Positions 9,958 through 16,887 of a stretch of DNA of 20,794 nucleotides are shown here, one piece after another. The notes under the pieces are model-generated. The model did no database searches and had not been told where the DNA came from. It saw only the letters and a list, made by a program, of their open reading frames with translations. The position numbers were made by a program, and so were the translations under genes. How positions within the stretch are numbered: position 1 is the stretch's first letter; each line of letters starts with the position of its first letter. Origin of the DNA: a virus; the IMG/VR virus record IMGVR_UViG_3300025640_000075, positions 1 through 20,794 of that record. The stretch is one strand, 5' to 3'.

Positions 9958-10320
9958 TTATTTTCTCTTTAGCTTATCCCTTTCACGCTTCATATACTCT
10001 GCGGATTGGTTTATAGCTCTTGAGTCTAACCAGTTTATAAGTTCCAGGAAGAGCTCAGTATCTTCTATTTCGTACGCTTTAATCAATTCTGTTAGGTTGG
10101 AGTAGTCCTTCCCTAGATACCCTATATCAGCTACGAGCCTGTCCCCTAACATATTGAATATGCTTATGCTTATCTGCACTATGTTAGGTAGATCTTTCCA
10201 CTCTACGGGTATTTTTTGAGGGTCGGGCTCCGTACCCATTTGTTCGCAGATCTCAAAGTATTTATCTGCTGTTACTTTTGCTTCGGCGTTGTTAAAGAAC
10301 TTAGTCAGCCGTTCCCACAA
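9958..10320 (-). CDS. Second tail assembly chaperone-like protein
   Basis: This 120-aa, mostly helical and charged protein lies directly before the tape measure, where siphoviruses encode the downstream half of the tail-assembly chaperone pair (lambda G/GT-like). The first codon of the frame after its upstream stop that suits initiation is TTG at 10320-10318, overlapping the previous gene by 20 bases. A purine run (GGAGAAGGAGGAG) precedes it. One GGAG is spaced 9 bases away, and the better GGAGG match only 2 bases away. The frame is +1 relative to the upstream gene, so it may be made alone from TTG or as an extension by +1 (or -2) frameshifting. The first internal methionine is at residue 28. 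The sequence itself was not recognised; the function is inferred from position. Confidence 0.6.
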   Translation of the reverse strand: MWERLTKFFNNAEAKVTADKYFEICEQMGTEPDPQKIPVEWKDLPNIVQISISIFNMLGDRLVADIGYLGKDYSNLTELIKAYEIEDTELFLELINWLDSRAINQSAEYMKRERDKLKRK

Positions 10321-10735
10321 CTCCTCCTTCTCCGACTGTACGAAAGTTGTCTAAATCAAAGACTACCTCGTTGAGCCATCCATCAAATTCCGCTGATTGA
10401 CTTACTAAGATTTCTGCATTTTCTACAGAGAAATCTAACTCTTGTGATAAATCTACTCCCTCGGTTTCGATAAGAATCAAAGTCTCTAGATGCTCTAGTG
10501 TGAGACCTTTCCAGTTCTTGATAACTGCTTGAGTGAAGTACTGTACAAACTTCTCTTCATCAAGTACTTCTTCCATTTGACGAGTTTTACGGTCGAGCTT
10601 TTGGCTAACACATCTCTTACGTAAGTTTTGAAGTTCTTTACGAGAAAGATTAACTACTTCTACTTCGAATCCTGTTAGTCCTGGGAATTCTACCCATGCT
10701 GATTTGCTGTCTATGATTAAATTTTTCAGTTGCAT
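10301..10735 (-). CDS. First tail assembly chaperone-like protein
   Basis: This 144-aa acidic, helical protein lies between the tube genes and the tape measure, the usual place of the lambda gpG-type chaperone that coats the tape measure before the tube polymerises. The N-terminus (MQLKNLIIDSKSAWVEFPGL) starts with a beta-type segment, then turns helical and charged, as in this family. The start is ATG at 10735, with a strong TAAGGAGG site that includes the stop of the preceding gene. The C-terminal 20 bases overlap the next gene, and its last codons (GEGGVVGTAD) contain the GGAGAAGGAGGAG purine run. No lambda-type -1 slippery heptamer is visible. The assignment is by position and general composition. 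Confidence 0.65.
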   Translation of the reverse strand: MQLKNLIIDSKSAWVEFPGLTGFEVEVVNLSRKELQNLRKRCVSQKLDRKTRQMEEVLDEEKFVQYFTQAVIKNWKGLTLEHLETLILIETEGVDLSQELDFSVENAEILVSQSAEFDGWLNEVVFDLDNFRTVGEGGVVGTAD

Positions 10736-10747
10736 TTAAAAGCCTCC

Positions 10748-11770
10748 TTAGGCTGTTGTGTATGTTAAGTAATTGGTAAAAGTGTCTGCATTACTTGCCA
10801 GTCTCCAGTCATATTGATTTGTCACAACAGAACCTGGAGAAACTCTGCTTGTGAAGTTAATTGGTGCTTCTAGTTTTATGCCGTAGTTCGCGGAACCTAT
10901 TCTACTATATAATATAACTTGTAGTGTGGCACCTTGTGAGTAAGTAAGAACAGGTGCTGTAGCGTAGTAGGTCACACTCCCTGCGATATTTCTATTACTA
11001 AGGGAGAACCCAGAAGGGTATTGAACATTGGTGCCGGGCTCTACGGCATCTACTTCTGTTAATGCTTTATGCACTGTCTGATAGCCTGTCCAACTTACAG
11101 CGTTCTGTAGTTCCATGTTTATAGATGCAGCATGCTCACTTCTATCGTGTCCTGTAGCGCTATAGCTAGTTCCAAAGTAATGATCAGTAAGCGGAAGAAA
11201 ACTTCTAGTAGCGGATCGAGCAACTACATTGGCAGTAGTAAAAGTGGGTATAGTCGAAAGCGCACTAAAGGCTGCACTTATATTACCTAGACTGTCTACT
11301 ATCTTGCCTCCGTTTATGGAGGTTGTGCTCGCCAGATTGTTTATAGAAAGTTTTGTTCCTTGACCACTTAACTCTAAAGATATAGGTGCGCTATTTGATG
11401 CAGTAAAGTTACCGCTAGTAAGTACACAATCTTCTATGGAATATACTACTGCGTCAATTATAAAAAATAAGTTGAAAGTATTTAAGGTATGCTCTGTATT
11501 TAAGTCTACTAATAAATTGAATACTACATCAAAGTCAGATTCTTTAAGTAATGGTATAGTAAAACCAAAATCAGCTGGGTTTGCCTTGGAGATAGAGCCC
11601 GCCTGTACAAGGCTAGAAAGACTATGTAGTGTCTTTTGTTTGTATGTGTGTTCGGTAAAGGTCTGAGAGAAAGATATCCCATCAGGAGTTATATCTAACT
11701 TATACGTATCAGTTCCCACAGTAGGCTGCAAGTAAACATCTGCATTCTCTAAAAACTGATAAATATCCAC
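10748..11770 (-). CDS. Third tail-tube paralogue, divergent short form
   Basis: This 340-aa protein shares several tube signatures with the 1264-aa protein before it. Residues 11-36 (DVYL, then ISFSQ) match KVYL/PSFSQ there and KLYV/YSFSQ in the major tail protein. Residues 96-141 (LNTFNLFF, then C-L-S, then LELSGQGTKL) match LDTFNLYF, then C-L-S, then INWSGYGTHL. Residues 255-270 (FSLSNRNIAGSVTYY) fit the G-S-V-S-G-S strand. It lacks the propeller insertions. It may form a special ring at one tube end or a minor tube subunit. The start is GTG at 11770-11768 with GGAG five bases upstream, and the gene has its own upstream promoter at 11819-11847. It ends at a TAA that is part of the next ribosome site. 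Homology to the neighbours is visible by eye; the exact role is unknown. Confidence 0.7.
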   Translation of the reverse strand: MDIYQFLENADVYLQPTVGTDTYKLDITPDGISFSQTFTEHTYKQKTLHSLSSLVQAGSISKANPADFGFTIPLLKESDFDVVFNLLVDLNTEHTLNTFNLFFIIDAVVYSIEDCVLTSGNFTASNSAPISLELSGQGTKLSINNLASTTSINGGKIVDSLGNISAAFSALSTIPTFTTANVVARSATRSFLPLTDHYFGTSYSATGHDRSEHAASINMELQNAVSWTGYQTVHKALTEVDAVEPGTNVQYPSGFSLSNRNIAGSVTYYATAPVLTYSQGATLQVILYSRIGSANYGIKLEAPINFTSRVSPGSVVTNQYDWRLASNADTFTNYLTYTTA

Positions 11771-11818
11771 ACTGACTCCAGATCCCGGCCTAGGGCCTGT
11801 TCATAATTTCTTCTGTAT

Positions 11819-11847
11819 AGTATATGATAAACAACCTATCATGTCAA
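11819..11847 (-). promoter_or_regulatory. Near-consensus sigma-70 promoter with an internal dyad
   Basis: On the minus strand a perfect -35 TTGACA (11847-11842) and a -10 TATACT (11824-11819) are separated by exactly 17 bases. Transcription would start near 11812, about 40 bases before the GTG of the third tube paralogue. The spacer edges form a 6-bp inverted repeat (ATGATA, seven bases, TATCAT) that could be an operator. It lies in the only sizeable gap that lacks a terminator hairpin. Confidence 0.75.
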
Positions 11848-11863
11848 GATTTATTTTTAGGTA

Positions 11864-14800
11864 CTAGGTTATCGATGATGATCTATACGTTAATTTTACG
11901 ATGTCAGTGTCGTTGGATAAAAGTGGCTGAGTATCTTCTGCAGAGAAGGATACAGAAAAGGATGCTATATCTCCGCCTGATATTTCGGGATTGACTAGAG
12001 TGACCTTAGGCATCTCGAACTTCAGTCTATTTGTACTAGGTGCGAATCCTCCCATATCAATGGTCAACGGAAGAATCTCTATGGTATCATCAAACAAAGA
12101 AGAGATAAACTCTTTAGTGTCTAAACCATTGTCGTCCATTATGTAGCCAGAGAAACTTCCGGATACTTGTAGAGACCCCGAAGTGAAACCGATAGGGCGA
12201 TCTTTCTCTTTTAGCAAAGGATAAGTTATAGGCATTAACCCGTTGTTTATGCTAACACTTGCTGCAGTAATAGGGAAGTTTACGCCAGTTCTGAATGTAG
12301 CTACATATCCATGATCATTTCCCGCTAATCCCGGTACTTCACCACGTCTAGCTCCACCTGCAATATGTCCATTGCTTACTGCTAATGAGTGTGCAAAAGT
12401 ATCGGTATCGGCCAACCTGGAAGGGTGAAACGTACGTCCTTCAGACCAAGATTTTCCGTAATCAGTAGAGTTCCAAATGTACCCGATGCCTGCAGCATTT
12501 ATTCCGTTGGTGTCGAACGTATGACCGCCTGCCACAATAGTAACATTCTTACCGTTCTCAGACGTGTCCATATCTACAGGCAGTCCGAAATAATCATTAA
12601 CCTCTAAATCAGCAAAGTCTACAGTTAGTGGAAGCAGAGTAGTTACATGATTAAATACGCCTAATGTCGGAGTAGTATTATAGACAAATACACCCCCTGT
12701 ATTACTTAAGCCATTCAGTACATCTAGCCCGTGCTCTCCAATGATCATGGTACCTTCTGCAAGCTTGACTTGGCGATTCCCTGTTGATGCTCCGGTAGGC
12801 AAGTATTTTCTCTCTGCTAGCGACCAGTCTTTTCCATTATTTGTGGACTTGAAGGAGTAGTAAGTACCGGCACCTTCTCCAGAAGCACATACTATAGCCA
12901 CTCCGTCATATATAGCTACTCCTCTACCGAAATAATCGTGTGCTGCACTGGTGCCGCCATGATCTGACCCAACTAAATGCTCTCTCTTAGTCCACAACGC
13001 TCCTTCTCTTCTATAAATAGCGGCGCTGCCTGCTTTGTCGTTGCCTGTAGAAGTATTATCTAGCCAGCAACCTACAATAAGCATGTTGTGATATAAAGAC
13101 ACGTACCTGCCAAATTCTAGGTACGTATCACCGGTAGCGGTGCCTGTAGGGTCTATAATTGCTTCTTGCTGCCACAGGTCTGCTTTTAAGGAGAAGATAT
13201 TTACACGGCCTGTAGTATTTGTACCTCTGCCTTGTTCTCCTATTGCTACCTGCCTACCGCAAGGTGAGATAGAAATTGGACTACCATCATGGGGTCCTCC
13301 AAATTGTGCACTTCCTTCAGGTGAGAAGGAAAATAAAGTCTGTTTAAATACCCAAGCGTTAGTAGCTTCATCAAATTTAAAAACTTGTACTGAGCCTGCA
13401 TCTCCTGTGGCAGTATCATCTCCATATGCGGATACCATCAACCAAGGGTACTGCATGTCCATTGCCGCTCCAAAATAATCATACGATGTAGGCGAATCAG
13501 GAAGCATGCCACCACGATAAAGAACTTCTTTACTTTCTTGCAGACCAAATTCCATGCTACTAAGTTTATTTACTATGTAGTTATCTGTTAGCGCTAACCC
13601 CGTTTTGTTCTCACACATTGAAGGGTGGAAGGCAGCCTTAAAGAAGTGCCAAGAGTGTATATTCTCGCCTTCAAAAACTAAACTATCATTTACAGATAGA
13701 CCTAAAGTAGTACAGTCTATTCGCCCTCTACCCTCCTGGTTCATAACCCAGTTCGTACTAAGACCTACAGCGTGGTTGACCCCGGCTGGAGATAACAAAA
13801 TAGCAAAATACCTTTGTCCGTTGATAACCACAGAATCGTAGCTTCTAGGATTGTAGCGGGCATTTAGTGTTATGTAGTCTGCTGTAATGCTGGTCACAGT
13901 TCGGGTAGTAGTAGCTACGCTTAATCCTGTTCGGTTTTCTAGACATCTAGTTAATATATTGCCATTACTCAATGTGAAGCTATAGTTAGTACGACCCATT
14001 GCACCGCCTAAAGATAATGCTTTTGCAGTATCTAACGTATGGGATAACTCCCAAGTTGTTTCGTTTAAGTTGTATTGGTATAGCTTGCCTCTACCGTAAT
14101 TCGTATCGGTAGAGCCCCAACGTGAGTAATCGTCTGAGCCTGCGACTAATAGTGTAGTTCCATCAAAGTCTATGTGGCGTCCGAAATAATGTTGCGTTGC
14201 TGCAAGAGGAGACGCTATAGTTTGTGTAAGGGACCAAGCTGTTCCATTATGTGTAATTACCAGCACTGCACCGCTATCAAAAAAGCCGGACTGTGAGTCT
14301 ATGTAGGCCATGCCAAGCATGACGGTACCGTAAGTTCCGCCCTGGCGGTTATATTTACATATTTCGTTCTGTGCTGCTATTGGTTTACCGACGGCCCAGA
14401 TAAATAAAGTCTGCTCTAGTGACCAAGTTTCTCCCGCGTCTGATGTAGTGTAAAAATAAAGATTTTGTCTGCTCGGAATAACAATTCTGTCTCCATCTAT
14501 CTGCACACTTCTTCCGTATTGCTGGTCCGTTCCATCTGTGTTATATAATATAGCCTTTTGCACCCATGCGTTGTTTACAAGCTTCCATACAACTGCTGCA
14601 CCAATATCATCGTTTAAACTATCTCCGGAATCGTGCCCAGATACACCTGTTACTAAATAGTCTCCACTCATTGCTACTGATTGACCTAGTCTATCATCAT
14701 CATAGTCCCCTGAGACTCCGTCATCGTCACCATTATCCTCGTCAAAGTCAGGACTAGAATAAGCCGCTACAAGAGTCCAAACTCCTGCAGATCTAGTAAA

Positions 14801-15658
14801 GTAGTAGAATCCTCCGTCTCCGCCCAGGCGATTGACTGCACCTATAACAAGTTTATCCCCTTCGAGAGCCATAGAGACCCCGAAGTACTCATGGGATCCC
14901 GTCTCAGTAGGTCGTAAAGTCTGTTGAAACTCCCACGTACACCCACCATCATTTGTTACATACACATGAGCAGCACCATCGTAGTTATTTGTATCAGGGG
15001 CGTTTTCCCATGAGTGTGCAAATATTGCAGTATTGCCTTCCATTGCAGCCATTTTTCCACTGTCAATGTTGCCGCTTCTATGTTGTGGCGAGTTATCTGC
15101 AGACTGTACTAAATCCTGTGGGTCGAACTTTTCTAGATGCGTTCCGTACCCGCTCCAGTTGATTGTTGCCATAGAATCTATAGCTACGCTGGCATTTGCG
15201 CTATTTAGCTTGCAACCTCTTAGTTTATACCCAGTCTTATTTTCAAATACAAAGTACAAATTAAAGGTATCTAGTAGCTCGTCTCTTGACATCGTTACTA
15301 CTTGTGATGCTGCTGATACTGTAGAAGGGGAATTAGCATATGAAGTGGCGGAACCCTTGGAAACTAGCTCCCACAGTACATCTTCCACTGCTCGCTCCTT
15401 AGATCCTTGTGTAAAAGGTCTAACGAAAGTCGAGAAAGAGAAGTTTGCAGGAGCATAGCTAGCTTTTATCTTTTTATTAAATCTATTTAAGGAGTTTCTT
15501 GTTGTACCTCCCCCCACTAAAGTAGGAGTAGCTAACTCTACTGATTCAGATCCCTGTGAGAACGAAGGGGTGCCTGTAACAATAATCTGCCACAAGTGGC
15601 CATCCTTGCTCTCAAGGTATACCTTAGTTTCATTACCATAATAAAAGTCATTAGCCAT
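11864..15658 (-). CDS. Giant tail-tube paralogue carrying two FG-GAP-like beta-propellers
   Basis: This 1264-aa protein starts and ends like the 370-aa major tail protein. N-terminal matches are FSFSTFVRPF (73-82), AVEDVLWELV (90-99) and MATINWSGYGT (163-173). C-terminal matches are DRPIGFTSGSLQVSGS (1153-1168) and the RLKFEMP strand (1211). Two insertions interrupt the tube fold. The first, about residues 195-570, has seven repeats with YFG/LGQS/YGRS-type turns near 203, 258, 323, 381, 443, 491 and 554, each paired with a W-x-x-x-x-T/A-hydrophobic strand. The second, about 712-1125, has seven near 728, 786, 849, 909, 960, 1023 and 1088. A tube-like fragment (TDNYIVNKLSSM, 691-702) lies between them. 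FG-GAP propellers usually bind ligands or cells, so a surface decoration is inferred. The ATG has only a weak ribosome site and follows a terminator. The frame is intact throughout. Confidence 0.85.
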   Translation of the reverse strand: MANDFYYGNETKVYLESKDGHLWQIIVTGTPSFSQGSESVELATPTLVGGGTTRNSLNRFNKKIKASYAPANFSFSTFVRPFTQGSKERAVEDVLWELVSKGSATSYANSPSTVSAASQVVTMSRDELLDTFNLYFVFENKTGYKLRGCKLNSANASVAIDSMATINWSGYGTHLEKFDPQDLVQSADNSPQHRSGNIDSGKMAAMEGNTAIFAHSWENAPDTNNYDGAAHVYVTNDGGCTWEFQQTLRPTETGSHEYFGVSMALEGDKLVIGAVNRLGGDGGFYYFTRSAGVWTLVAAYSSPDFDEDNGDDDGVSGDYDDDRLGQSVAMSGDYLVTGVSGHDSGDSLNDDIGAAVVWKLVNNAWVQKAILYNTDGTDQQYGRSVQIDGDRIVIPSRQNLYFYTTSDAGETWSLEQTLFIWAVGKPIAAQNEICKYNRQGGTYGTVMLGMAYIDSQSGFFDSGAVLVITHNGTAWSLTQTIASPLAATQHYFGRHIDFDGTTLLVAGSDDYSRWGSTDTNYGRGKLYQYNLNETTWELSHTLDTAKALSLGGAMGRTNYSFTLSNGNILTRCLENRTGLSVATTTRTVTSITADYITLNARYNPRSYDSVVINGQRYFAILLSPAGVNHAVGLSTNWVMNQEGRGRIDCTTLGLSVNDSLVFEGENIHSWHFFKAAFHPSMCENKTGLALTDNYIVNKLSSMEFGLQESKEVLYRGGMLPDSPTSYDYFGAAMDMQYPWLMVSAYGDDTATGDAGSVQVFKFDEATNAWVFKQTLFSFSPEGSAQFGGPHDGSPISISPCGRQVAIGEQGRGTNTTGRVNIFSLKADLWQQEAIIDPTGTATGDTYLEFGRYVSLYHNMLIVGCWLDNTSTGNDKAGSAAIYRREGALWTKREHLVGSDHGGTSAAHDYFGRGVAIYDGVAIVCASGEGAGTYYSFKSTNNGKDWSLAERKYLPTGASTGNRQVKLAEGTMIIGEHGLDVLNGLSNTGGVFVYNTTPTLGVFNHVTTLLPLTVDFADLEVNDYFGLPVDMDTSENGKNVTIVAGGHTFDTNGINAAGIGYIWNSTDYGKSWSEGRTFHPSRLADTDTFAHSLAVSNGHIAGGARRGEVPGLAGNDHGYVATFRTGVNFPITAASVSINNGLMPITYPLLKEKDRPIGFTSGSLQVSGSFSGYIMDDNGLDTKEFISSLFDDTIEILPLTIDMGGFAPSTNRLKFEMPKVTLVNPEISGGDIASFSVSFSAEDTQPLLSNDTDIVKLTYRSSSIT
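12284..13525 (-). other. Second beta-propeller insertion (seven FG-GAP-like repeats)
   Basis: This region encodes residues about 712-1125 of the 1264-aa protein. Repeat marks are DYFGAAMDM, QFGGPHDG, FGRYVSL, YFGRGVAI, NRQVKLAEG, YFGLPVDM and FAHSLAVSN. Each sits 50-65 residues from the next and is followed by a V-I-G/C-A/G turn and, in most repeats, a tryptophan strand. The spacing and count fit one seven-bladed propeller. It occupies the loop where the major tail protein has only about 20 residues. Confidence 0.7.
13589..13948 (-). other. Linker between the two propellers with ENxTGL repeats
   Basis: Residues 571-690 of the 1264-aa protein do not fit the FG-GAP pattern. They contain LENRTGLSV near the start and CENKTGLAL near the end. 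A related FENKTGYKL occurs in the N-terminal tube part at 138-146. The middle is beta-rich with a DSVVINGQRYFAIL stretch. I do not recognise the fold. Confidence 0.5.
13949..15076 (-). other. First beta-propeller insertion (seven FG-GAP-like repeats)
   Basis: This region encodes residues about 195-570 of the 1264-aa protein. Repeat marks are KMAAMEGNT, EYFGVSMAL, RLGQSVAMS, YGRSVQIDG, TYGTVMLGM, YFGRHIDFD and MGRTNYSFT. Tryptophan strands sit at WEFQQTL, WTLVAAY, WVQKAIL, WSLEQTL, WSLTQTI and WELSHTL. The count fits one seven-bladed propeller. An aspartate-rich loop at residues 304-322 could bind calcium, as FG-GAP loops often do. Confidence 0.7.
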
Positions 15659-15670
15659 ATTCTATATTCC

Positions 15671-15693
15671 AAAGAAAGGGGCCGAAGCCCCTT
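15671..15693 (-). terminator. Intrinsic terminator after the major tail protein gene
   Basis: On the minus strand AAGGGGC, a UUCG loop and GCCCCUU form a 7-bp stem (arms at 15693-15687 and 15682-15676). The tail is U-rich (UCUUU). C(UUCG)G is an exceptionally stable tetraloop. It lies in the 53-base gap between the major tail protein stop and the next start, so it should limit expression of the giant paralogue. Confidence 0.85.
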
Positions 15694-15711
15694 GCTGTTA
15701 CTACTTAGTTA

Positions 15712-16824
15712 TTAAGCGAAGTAAGCGATTGAACACTCGTCGGTGCCGTCAATGAACTGAGGAAGTGCATCAAAGGTAGCCTCTACAGATACAACATCGT
15801 CGAAACTATGTTGTGGAATCTGGAAGTGTGAGTGATTACACTGAAAACGCAATCTAGGAGTAGCTGAAGTTGTGCCACCGATATTAACAGTTAAGTCAAA
15901 CTCATTGGTAATCTTACCTGTTGAAAGAGTTAAATCTTCAAACAAGTCTGCAGATCCAGCCGCAGCATCGTCCAAGTAACAAGTTAAAGAACCTGAAACA
16001 CTTCGAGTTCCTGTAACATGGCCAATAGGCTTATTAACAACGCCTAACTCTTCTGGAGTTAAGAAAGTAAGGTTATTAGAAACTGTAATGTTTCCGCCGG
16101 TTAAGACCAAGTTGTAAGAACCTAAGATTGATTCACTTGCAGATGCAGTTAGAGCCAAAGTACTTAGTCTGTTTTGGATAAAGTTGCTTGTGCTTGTAAT
16201 CTTCTCATCTATAGTTGTTGTTGGAGCAGACCCTTCAGTAATAGTAGTGCCCATGCCCGACCAGTTAATTGTTGCAATGCCTTCGATATCAAAATCAATA
16301 CTTGCTTCGTTGAAAGCAGCACCGTTGATTTCATAAGCCATAGAGCCAGAACCTGATTCATTAGGGATTACAAACGTTAATACAACTCCAGAAGCCAAGG
16401 TTGGTACATTAGACTGAGTAAACTCAATGTTCAAGTCGGTACCATCTGAAGTAGAAACTACAGATGAGCCACGTTTCATATCACCGGCTGTCCAAGTGTC
16501 TGCACCTAGCAACAAGCCCCAAAGAATTTCTTCTACGGCGTGGATATCGTTGTCTGTATCACCAGCTGGTTTAGCGTAAGCTGCAGTACCTTTAAAAGGT
16601 CTAGCATAAGTCGAAAAAGAGAACTCTACAGGGGCTAAAGAGTTATTAAACATCTTTCTGCCTCGGCGACTAACTCCAGTTGCACCAGTTGCTTCTGATA
16701 AAGTAACTTCTGCTGTGTTTGTTGATTGAGAGAACGAATAGCCCTCTAATACTGGGATTTCCCAAACTTCGCTGCTGATCCCGGAAACGTATAGTTTTAC
16801 GTCTCTACTCATAAAAATTGACAT
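15712..16824 (-). CDS. Major tail (tube) protein, T5-like
   Basis: This 370-aa protein would stack in rings to form the tail tube. Tube signatures are KLYV then YSFSQ (residues 10-33), VEFSFSTYARPF (66-77), AVEEILWGLL (96-105), GIATINWSGMGT (182-193), NFIQNRLSTL (214-223) and NKPIGHVTGTRSVSGSL (264-280). The last two, with the N-terminal set, recur in the 1264-aa neighbour. It is shorter than T5 pb6 (464 aa), and no separate Ig-like domain is obvious. The ATG at 16824 has a good AGGAG site 8 bases upstream. A second in-frame ATG lies four codons later but is worse placed. It follows the tail terminator gene after a 63-base leader and is followed by a stable terminator hairpin, as expected for a very abundant protein. 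Assignment as the main tube subunit rests on homology pattern, position and expression signals. Confidence 0.85.
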   Translation of the reverse strand: MSIFMSRDVKLYVSGISSEVWEIPVLEGYSFSQSTNTAEVTLSEATGATGVSRRGRKMFNNSLAPVEFSFSTYARPFKGTAAYAKPAGDTDNDIHAVEEILWGLLLGADTWTAGDMKRGSSVVSTSDGTDLNIEFTQSNVPTLASGVVLTFVIPNESGSGSMAYEINGAAFNEASIDFDIEGIATINWSGMGTTITEGSAPTTTIDEKITSTSNFIQNRLSTLALTASASESILGSYNLVLTGGNITVSNNLTFLTPEELGVVNKPIGHVTGTRSVSGSLTCYLDDAAAGSADLFEDLTLSTGKITNEFDLTVNIGGTTSATPRLRFQCNHSHFQIPQHSFDDVVSVEATFDALPQFIDGTDECSIAYFA

Positions 16825-16862
16825 AGTTATTCTCCTATGGAACTCTTGAAAGAACTAAGCGT

Positions 16863-16874
16863 GAACATCTGTTC
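16863..16874. promoter_or_regulatory. Dyad in the leader of the major tail protein gene
   Basis: The 63-base gap before the tube gene holds GAACAnnTGTTC, two perfect 5-bp half-sites separated by two bases, about 38 bases upstream of the ATG. It could be a repressor half-site pair or a small RNA stem. It resembles the Gram-positive SOS box in form, but nothing else here suggests LexA control. No promoter was recognised beside it. Confidence 0.3.
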
Positions 16875-16887
16875 GTGTTAGTAGTTT

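Noticed and set aside
10301-10360. Lambda-type -1 slippery site for the chaperones
   Set aside because: No X-XXY-YYZ heptamer is present in the overlap, and the second frame is +1 or -2, not -1, from the first.
15033-15458. Plus-strand open frame of 141 codons
   Set aside because: It is antisense to the start of the giant tube paralogue, where minus-strand homology to the major tail protein is clear.
11864-15658. Giant gene as a host adhesin or a cargo (moron) gene
   Set aside because: Both ends carry tail-tube motifs in the right order and the gene is in line with the tail operon, so it is a tail gene with insertions.
16863-16874. LexA/SOS box
   Set aside because: The dyad resembles the Gram-positive SOS box, but the last base of the consensus is wrong, no promoter is visible beside it and the other signals suggest a Gram-negative host.
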